Positions 14,998 to 20,512 of a DNA stretch of 20,512 nt are shown here, in pieces. Position 1 is the stretch's first letter. Each line of letters opens with the position of its first letter. The DNA is from JANMJD01 sp031371195 (GTDB taxonomy: Bacteria; Actinomycetota; Acidimicrobiia; Acidimicrobiales; Ilumatobacteraceae): assembly GCA_031371195.1 (NCBI GenBank), contig JANMJD010000515.1, positions 1 through 20,512 on the forward strand, in the 5' to 3' direction. The notes under the pieces were generated by a model. That model ran no database searches. It saw only the letters and a program-made list of their open reading frames with translations, and was not told the DNA's origin. The translations under genes and the position numbers were made by a program.

Positions 14998-17619
14998 TCA
15001 AAGGGCCTCGTATTGCCCCAGGGTGACGAGCTTGAGTGTTGGAGCGCCCTCGGTCATCGCCAACACCACATCGACCTCTGCGGTGAAACACCAGTCGCCG
15101 TCTCCGGCCGGGTCGGCCAGCTGCTGGCGGATCAGCCAACGAGCGGGCTCCTCGACCAGTCCGAAGTATGTCTGGGCTCGGGCGTCGCCGTCGATGCCGA
15201 TGTAGTCGTGCTCGGCCCAGTACGGCTTCATCGTCGTCGCCAGCAGCTCGGTGGTCCACCCGGTCCGTTCGGCGAGCCGGGCGTAGTCCCGGCGGGCCAA
15301 CAGCTCGACCCAGTTGAATGCCGCCGTTCGCACCGCCGTCCTCCAGGCCCGAGGCGGCCCCGTCTGAACGGGGGCGGTCGGCTCGGCATGGTCGGTGACT
15401 TCGAGACCCGACAGCCGCTGCCATTCCTCGAGCAGACTGCCGTCGGTGGCGCGGATCACCGCCCCGAGCCACTCGATGATGTCTTCGAGCATCTCGGAAT
15501 AGGTGTCGTCGGTCAGCGACCGATCGAGCGTCCGCCATGCGTCGGTGAGATATCGCAGCACCAGACCCTCGGAGCGTTGCAGCTGGTAGCGATGCACAAA
15601 GCCACCGAATGTCTCCCCCGTCTCGACCATCTCGCGCATGATCGACTTGGGCGACGGCCAGACGTCGATCCACGGGTGCGCCCCCCGGTACGTCTCGAAG
15701 CACGACTCGATCAACTCGTGAAGCGGCTTGGGCCACGTCACGTCATCGAGCATCGTGATCCGCTCCTCGTATGGCATGCCCTCAGACTTGAGCCGGGCGA
15801 TCTCCAGGCCCCTGGCCGCGTCGCGTTGGGCATAGAGGATCGGCATCGGGTCGTCGAGCACGGCTTCGACGATGCTGAGCACGTCGAGGTGATACGTCGG
15901 CTCGTCGCGGTCGAGCGTGGAGAGCACCTCGATGGCGAACGGCATCAACGGCGACGAGAACCGCAGCAACGACCTCTCGTCGGAGCCCTCGATCAATGAT
16001 CCCACCCGCACACCGGCGCAACGTCCGGCCTGGTCACGCAACCGTTCGGCCACTCCGGCCGCTTCCAGCGAGCGGTACACCGAGATCGCCCGGCGCGTGT
16101 GCTGACGGCGTTTCGGAGCGGAGTCGTGGTTGGAGCGCAGCAGATCCTTCAGCGCGTCGGGACCGTCGGGGCGGGCCAGCACCGTGGCCACCAGGTCGGG
16201 CGTCACCTTGAAGCGGGAGGTCAGCGGCTCGGGCGTCGACTGGAGCAATCGCTCGAACGTGGCGGCGTCGTAGTGAACGAAGCCCTTCGGCGGTGCCGAC
16301 TTCGAAGCCTTGCGCCGAGCCTTGGGATCGTCGCCGGCGCGTGACATCGCCCGGGCGTTGTCGATGATGTGATCCGGGGCCTGGGCCCACAGATGTCCGT
16401 CGGGATCGAAGCCCGGACGTCCGGCGCGTCCGGCGATCTGATGGAATTCGCGCGACCGGAACACCCGGACGCGTTGGCCGTCGAACTTCGTCAACGCGGT
16501 GAACAGCACCGTGCGGATCGGGATGTTCACGCCGACTCCCAGGGTGTCGGTGCCGCAGATCACCGGGAGCAAGCCGTCACCGGCCAGCTTTTCGACCAGG
16601 CGGCGGTAGCGGGGCAGCATGCCGGCGTGGTGCACCCCGATGCCGTTGCGCAGGAACCTCGCCAGCGTCTGGCCGAACCCCGGGGCGAAGCGCACCTCGG
16701 CCAGCGCCGCGGCGATCGCCTCGCGTTGCGGCCGGGTCGTCAACGCCAGGCTCGACAACGCCTGGGCGCGCTCGGCGGCCGAGGCCTGCGTCGTGTGGAC
16801 GACGTAGACCGGGCTGAGACCTTCGCCGACGGCCTCGGCCACGCTCTCGGCCACCGGGGTCGTGCGGAACGCCGGGTAGAGCGGTGTCGGACGGGTAACG
16901 GCGGTGATCCGCTGTACGGGCCGTTCGCTCCGGGATTCGAGATCGGCGGCGATGGCGGTCATGTCGCCGAGGGTGGCCGACATCAACAGGAACTGACAGC
17001 GATGGGCGGTGAGCAGCGGCACCTGCCACGCCCAGCCTCGGTCGGACTCGCCGTAGTAGTGGAACTCGTCGAGGCAGGCGAACCCGGTCCCGGTGCCCTG
17101 CGGTCCGGTCATCGTCGCCGCACCGTGGGCGAGCGCCAGATTGGCGAAGATCTCGGCCGTGCACACCAGCACATCGCCATCGTGATTGATCGATGCGTCA
17201 CCGGTGGCCAGGCCGACCCGATCGGGGCCGAGCAGGCCGGTGAGTTCAAAGAACTTCTCGGCGACCAGCGCCTTGATCGGCGCGGTCCACACCGCACGGT
17301 CGCCCCGGTTCAGCGCCAGGGCGATACCGGCGAGGGCCACGAGGCTCTTGCCCGATCCGGTCGGCGTGGCCAACACCACGTGGTCGCCGCCGGCCAACGC
17401 CAACAGGGCGTCCTCCTGATGGGGGTACAACGGCCGGCCCGTCGACGCGGCCCAGGTGACAAAGGCATCGACGACATCGGCCGGGTCGGATCCAACAGGT
17501 GGTAGATACCCGGCGAGCGTCACGCTCCCAGTCTGGACCACACCACCCCGTACGCAAACCGCCGGCCCGGGCACGGCGAGCGGAACCAACTTTCTGTCCG
17601 CTCTGGATCGAGAGTTCAT
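14998..17619 (-). CDS. Ski2-like superfamily 2 helicase with DUF3516 domain
   Basis: An 873-residue ATP-dependent RNA/DNA helicase. Motif I is ATPTGSGKS (84-92), motif II DEFH (184-187), motif III SAT (214-216), and motif VI QIAGRAGRPG (394-403). VHHAGMLPRYRRLVEKL lies between, as in Ski2/Mtr4-type enzymes. The C-terminal half (about 470-870) matches the DUF3516 type by recall, rich in Trp, Arg and acidic residues with no other known domain. The start is uncertain. ATG 17619 gives an Arg-rich, unlikely N-terminus; GTG 17541 or GTG 17523 just before TLAGYLPPVGSDP are alternatives, and none has an ideal ribosome site. It is divergent from the SPFH gene. A role in RNA processing or decay is the usual guess for this class. 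Confidence 0.9.
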   Translation of the reverse strand: MNSRSRADRKLVPLAVPGPAVCVRGGVVQTGSVTLAGYLPPVGSDPADVVDAFVTWAASTGRPLYPHQEDALLALAGGDHVVLATPTGSGKSLVALAGIALALNRGDRAVWTAPIKALVAEKFFELTGLLGPDRVGLATGDASINHDGDVLVCTAEIFANLALAHGAATMTGPQGTGTGFACLDEFHYYGESDRGWAWQVPLLTAHRCQFLLMSATLGDMTAIAADLESRSERPVQRITAVTRPTPLYPAFRTTPVAESVAEAVGEGLSPVYVVHTTQASAAERAQALSSLALTTRPQREAIAAALAEVRFAPGFGQTLARFLRNGIGVHHAGMLPRYRRLVEKLAGDGLLPVICGTDTLGVGVNIPIRTVLFTALTKFDGQRVRVFRSREFHQIAGRAGRPGFDPDGHLWAQAPDHIIDNARAMSRAGDDPKARRKASKSAPPKGFVHYDAATFERLLQSTPEPLTSRFKVTPDLVATVLARPDGPDALKDLLRSNHDSAPKRRQHTRRAISVYRSLEAAGVAERLRDQAGRCAGVRVGSLIEGSDERSLLRFSSPLMPFAIEVLSTLDRDEPTYHLDVLSIVEAVLDDPMPILYAQRDAARGLEIARLKSEGMPYEERITMLDDVTWPKPLHELIESCFETYRGAHPWIDVWPSPKSIMREMVETGETFGGFVHRYQLQRSEGLVLRYLTDAWRTLDRSLTDDTYSEMLEDIIEWLGAVIRATDGSLLEEWQRLSGLEVTDHAEPTAPVQTGPPRAWRTAVRTAAFNWVELLARRDYARLAERTGWTTELLATTMKPYWAEHDYIGIDGDARAQTYFGLVEEPARWLIRQQLADPAGDGDWCFTAEVDVVLAMTEGAPTLKLVTLGQYEAL

Positions 17620-17674
17620 AGCCTGCCGCTGTGCAGTCCGCTTCGGTCCGCCTCACACGGGAGAAATGACACCA

Positions 17675-18781
17675 ATGGGACGTCTCGTCGGCGGAATCAT
17701 CTTGTTCCTCGTCGGTATCAGCGTATTTGTCGTGGCGCGGGTCAACATCCGCCACCAGCGCAACGCCCTGTCGACCGTCGGCAAGGGCCGCGGTGCCCTG
17801 TCGGAGTTATGGAAGCTGTTCAAGTTCGTGGGGGCCGCGCTCGGCCTGCTCGCTCTATTCGTCGTCGGGTCGGCGTTCGTGCGCATCGTCCCGGCCAACA
17901 CGGTCGGCATCCCCACCACGTTCGGCAAGGTCGGCACCCCGCTGAGCAGCGGATTTCACGTCACCGCCCCGTGGACGGAGATCACCGGGTTCTCCACCCG
18001 CATTCAGGAGCTCTCGATGCTGCGCGCCGCCGACGAGGGCGACAAGTCGAAGGACGACTCCATCTCGGTGATCGCCAGCGGCGGCGGATCGATGAAGGTC
18101 GACGTCACCGTGCGGTTCTCCGTCGCGCCCGATCAAGCCGGTGAGCTGTTTCGCCTGGCCGGTTCGATCGATCTGATCAAGGATCGATTCGTGCGCCCCG
18201 ACACCCGCGAGGTCGTGCGCAACATCTTCGGCGAGTACACCGCCGAGCAGGGCTACTCCACCGAGCGGGCCAAGATCGCCACCCAGGTGACCGACCAACT
18301 GGCCGAGCGCTTGCTGAAGCGGGGCATCCTCGTCGACAGCGTCAACGTGCGCGATGTGCTGCCCGAGCAGCAGGTGCTCGACGCGATCAACGCCGTCCTG
18401 CAGACGCGCAACCAGGCGGCCCAGGCGCTTGAGGACCAGAAGAAGCAGGTCACCGAGGCCCAGACCCGCAAGCAGGTCGCCACCCTCGACAAGGAAGCGG
18501 CGATCACCAAGGCCGAGGCCGAGGCGCAGGCCGTGTCGATCTCCGCTCAGGCCCAGGCCGAGGCCAACGCCAAGATCGCCGCCTCACTCAGCCCGGAACT
18601 CGTGCAGCTCGAGATCGCCAAGGCCTGCGCCGATGCCATCGCCAAGACCGGAGCCCAGGTGGTCAACGTCTGCGGGGCTCCCGGGTCCGCCGGCAGCGCG
18701 ACCGCCGGCACTCCCACCTCGGTGATCGTCGATTCGCGGGGCAGCGATACGGCACCTCCCACCACAGCCGTCGGCGGCTGA
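17675..18781 (+). CDS. SPFH/prohibitin-family membrane protein
   Basis: A 368-residue membrane-anchored SPFH (stomatin/prohibitin/flotillin/HflK) protein, a class that forms large membrane rings and organises membrane domains or regulates proteases. Two hydrophobic segments are seen, 4-23 and about 51-72. The SPFH domain (about 73-235) includes NTVGIPTTFGKVGTPLSSGF, then ITGFSTRIQEL and KRGILVDSVNVRDVLP. A long Ala/Glu/Lys/Gln-rich coiled coil covers about 235-305, and a Thr/Ser/Pro/Gly tail ends the protein. I chose ATG 17675, with GGGAG 11 bases upstream, over ATG 17666, where the spacing would be only 2. No NfeD or protease partner is adjacent. It is divergent from the helicase gene and ends 6 bases before the convergent esterase stop. 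Confidence 0.88.
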   Translation: MGRLVGGIILFLVGISVFVVARVNIRHQRNALSTVGKGRGALSELWKLFKFVGAALGLLALFVVGSAFVRIVPANTVGIPTTFGKVGTPLSSGFHVTAPWTEITGFSTRIQELSMLRAADEGDKSKDDSISVIASGGGSMKVDVTVRFSVAPDQAGELFRLAGSIDLIKDRFVRPDTREVVRNIFGEYTAEQGYSTERAKIATQVTDQLAERLLKRGILVDSVNVRDVLPEQQVLDAINAVLQTRNQAAQALEDQKKQVTEAQTRKQVATLDKEAAITKAEAEAQAVSISAQAQAEANAKIAASLSPELVQLEIAKACADAIAKTGAQVVNVCGAPGSAGSATAGTPTSVIVDSRGSDTAPPTTAVGG

Positions 18782-18787
18782 TCGGCC

Positions 18788-19810
18788 TCACCCGGGCTTG
18801 GGGTGGGCGAGCAGGAAGTCGATCACGTCAGGGGCGAACGCAGCGTTGATGCTCGGAATGTGAGGCGCTCCCCCCATTGTCCACAGCTCCACATCGACGC
18901 CGGTCGGACAGCCGGCGAACGTCGCCACCGAGGTTTCCGCCCCGTCGATCCCGCCCTCCAGATCGAGGTGACCCCCGGCGTCGATCGGTGCGGTGGCGGT
19001 ACAACCGTCGTAGGCGGCCCACGTCGCCACCGTGTTCGCCGCCGCAGGATAAGCGTGGCCGGCGATACTCGCCCCCGTGTACGAGATCGTCTTGTCGGCG
19101 GTGCCGTGGATCTGCAACACGCTGACGGGCTCCGACGGTCGACACGCCGCGGGGTCGGCGAACGTCGCACCGGCCAGGCTGGCGATGGCGGCGATCTTGT
19201 CGGCGTGATCACACGCCATCCGGTACGACATGAACCCGCCGTTGGAATGGCCGAGCACGAAGATCCGCCTCGGATCGACGTTGTAGGTCGCCTCGACGTG
19301 GTCGATCACCGACATCAGGTATGCAGAATCGTCGACTCTTGCCGAGGCGAACTGGCAGCACGCGTCGGTCGCATTCCAGAACTGGTTGCCCGTCGGGTCT
19401 TTCAGACCGTCGGGATGGACGTACAGGAATCCCCGCTCCTCGGCGAGTGGCTGGAGTTGGAAGTACGCCTCCTGGCCATCACCCGATGCGCTGTAGCCGT
19501 GGAGCAGGACCACCAACGGAACTGCCGTCGCCTCGTCGTAGCTCGTCGGCACGAAGACCTTGAACGGACGATCAGCGGTCAGGTCATCGGTCGTGGTGGC
19601 GGCTTCCAGCGTGGTCACGGGCGCCTCGGTGACCGGAGCCTCGGTGACCGGTGAGGTCACGGCGACCGGTGAGGTCAGGGCGACCGGGGTCACGGTGGGC
19701 GCGGGCGTGACGCTCGTGACGCTCGCCGATACGGCCCCGGCGCCCCCATCCGAGCTGCATCCCGCAAGAGCGAGAGCGACGGCGATGACCGGAACCCGAA
19801 CGAAGCGCAT
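18788..19810 (-). CDS. PHB-depolymerase-family lipoprotein esterase (LpqC-like)
   Basis: A 340-residue exported alpha/beta-hydrolase that would cleave an ester, for example of a polyester or feruloyl/acetyl group. The signal peptide ends in lipobox ALAGC with Cys18 as lipid anchor. A Thr/Val/Pro-rich linker (about 28-75) leads to the hydrolase domain. The oxyanion region is LLHGYSASG (102-110). The nucleophile is Ser189 in GHSNGG, the acid is probably Asp239 in HGTADKTI, and the base His317 in GAPHIPS. CC at 151-152 is also seen in the polyhydroxybutyrate depolymerase/LpqC group. The frame extends to 19948, but ATG 19810 gives the signal peptide, and TACATT 6 bases upstream fits a leaderless start. 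It lies downstream of the partial SDR on the same strand. Confidence 0.9.
   Translation of the reverse strand: MRFVRVPVIAVALALAGCSSDGGAGAVSASVTSVTPAPTVTPVALTSPVAVTSPVTEAPVTEAPVTTLEAATTTDDLTADRPFKVFVPTSYDEATAVPLVVLLHGYSASGDGQEAYFQLQPLAEERGFLYVHPDGLKDPTGNQFWNATDACCQFASARVDDSAYLMSVIDHVEATYNVDPRRIFVLGHSNGGFMSYRMACDHADKIAAIASLAGATFADPAACRPSEPVSVLQIHGTADKTISYTGASIAGHAYPAAANTVATWAAYDGCTATAPIDAGGHLDLEGGIDGAETSVATFAGCPTGVDVELWTMGGAPHIPSINAAFAPDVIDFLLAHPKPG
19610..19690 (-). repeat. Degenerate repeats encoding the Thr/Val/Pro linker
   Basis: GCCTCGGTGACCG occurs twice, then CGACCGGTGAGGTCA occurs twice, within the linker of the esterase. The protein shows paired TSPV and TEAPV units. Such repeats can expand or shrink by slippage, so the linker length may vary between strains. 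Confidence 0.7.
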
Positions 19811-19816
19811 CGGGTC

Positions 19817-19822
19817 AATGTA
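19817..19822 (-). promoter_or_regulatory. Candidate -10 (TACATT) for a leaderless esterase transcript
   Basis: TACATT on the minus strand fits TANNNT, ends 6 bases before ATG 19810, and no ribosome site is present. CTGGTA, 17 bases further up, is a weak -35. Confidence 0.38.
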
Positions 19823-19859
19823 CGGCTCCGGTCTGGAAATACCAGGACCGGTCGAGCGA

Positions 19860-20512
19860 TCAGCGGCCGAGGATCGCTCCACCATCGACGTTGATGATCT
19901 GTCCGCTGATCCACGATCCGTCGTCGGAGAGCAGGTAGGCGACGGCACCGGCGATGTCTTCCGGCGTTCCGAAACGGTGCGAACGGCCGACCTTGCGGGC
20001 CTTGGCCAACTGCTCGGTATCCATCGAGCCCAATCGCTCGTCGCCGAGTACCAGGCCGGGCGCGATGGCGTTCGCCCGGATCCCCTGGTTGCCGTAGCGC
20101 GAGGCCACGTGGCGCACGATCGCCGTCATGCCGGTCTTGGCCGTGGCGTAGGCCACGCGGACGGGCTCTCCGGCGAACACCGCACCCGACGCGGTGCCGA
20201 CGATACCTCCGCCACCCTGCTCGAGCAGCCGGGGGATCGCATAGCGCACGACCAGGAAGAACCCGGTCAATCCGACGTCGAGCGAGCGGTGCCAGACATC
20301 GAGCGGCAGTGTGCAGATGTCGTGCTGGCTGTCGACACCGATCGCCGCAGCCGACATGTCCATCGCATTCGAGTGCACCCCGTCCACGCGACCGCTGGTG
20401 GTCACGGCGGCTTCGAACAGCTGTCGTACCGACGACTCATCGGCGACATCACAGCGGATGGCATGCGCCTCGCCACCGTCCGCAGCGATCAGTTCGACGG
20501 TCGCGCGGGCCG
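19860..20512 (-). CDS. Short-chain dehydrogenase/reductase, N-terminus beyond the window
   Basis: The last ~217 residues of a classical SDR, open to the right edge. The part past the internal GTG at 20405 is still coding: it reads AAVTTSGRVDG and, further upstream, IRCDVADESSVRQLF, the usual D-V-A/T block before beta-4. SNAMD replaces the NAG motif. The catalytic Ser is in GTASGAVF, Tyr and Lys in YATAK. The end is GQIINVDGGA, typical of the family. The Rossmann glycine motif is off the edge. It ends 49 bases before the esterase start on the same strand. Substrate unknown. Confidence 0.9.
   Translation of the reverse strand, partial: ARATVELIAADGGEAHAIRCDVADESSVRQLFEAAVTTSGRVDGVHSNAMDMSAAAIGVDSQHDICTLPLDVWHRSLDVGLTGFFLVVRYAIPRLLEQGGGGIVGTASGAVFAGEPVRVAYATAKTGMTAIVRHVASRYGNQGIRANAIAPGLVLGDERLGSMDTEQLAKARKVGRSHRFGTPEDIAGAVAYLLSDDGSWISGQIINVDGGAILGR

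Noticed and set aside
16369..17505. 378-residue plus-strand frame inside the helicase gene
   Set aside because: Helicase motifs I, II, III and VI are intact on the minus strand over this span; the plus frame has no motif.

Overview
The window looks like a contig from a high-GC actinobacterium, possibly an Acidimicrobiia-type environmental lineage (inferred, not proven). The signs are strong G/C third positions, a predicted F420-dependent luciferase-like oxidoreductase, a DUF3516 helicase, a polymerase-only family A DNA polymerase, and several starts that look leaderless. No rRNA, tRNA, CRISPR array, integrase or transposase was seen. The first ~120 bases are homopolymer-rich, unlike the rest, and are probably a poor contig end.

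Region 1 (1-7.5 kb) is a run of small catabolic units. A Rieske oxygenase alpha subunit and a coupled 69-residue protein lie on the minus strand. Downstream on the same strand is a lipoprotein sugar-type ABC substrate-binding protein whose C-terminus is frameshifted by an extra ATGG unit. Diverging from the Rieske gene is an FAD flavoprotein of the 3-ketosteroid delta1-dehydrogenase/fumarate reductase type. Then come a VOC protein, a divergent NTF2/SnoaL-like protein resembling bile-acid dehydratase BaiE, an unknown protein, and a CurA/prostaglandin-reductase-like medium-chain reductase. Together they suggest oxidative breakdown of a steroid- or terpenoid-like polycyclic compound, but no substrate can be proven.

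Region 2 (7.5-12 kb) is a tight minus-strand operon of two SDRs, a ThuA-domain protein and an F420-type LLM oxidoreductase. The last three genes overlap by 1 and 4 bases. A FadR-type GntR regulator is divergent from it, and the gap between them carries short direct repeats that could be an operator.

Region 3 (12-18.8 kb) looks like housekeeping or general functions: the family A polymerase with an apparently dead exonuclease region, a secreted GH26-like glycoside hydrolase, a Ski2-like DUF3516 helicase and a membrane-anchored SPFH/prohibitin protein.

Region 4 (18.8-20.5 kb) holds a PHB-depolymerase-like lipoprotein esterase and a further SDR that runs off the right edge.

Gene packing is dense, with no gene-free stretch above 300 bases. 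The largest gaps are 1-168 (anomalous sequence) and 10943-11190 (the divergent regulatory region).
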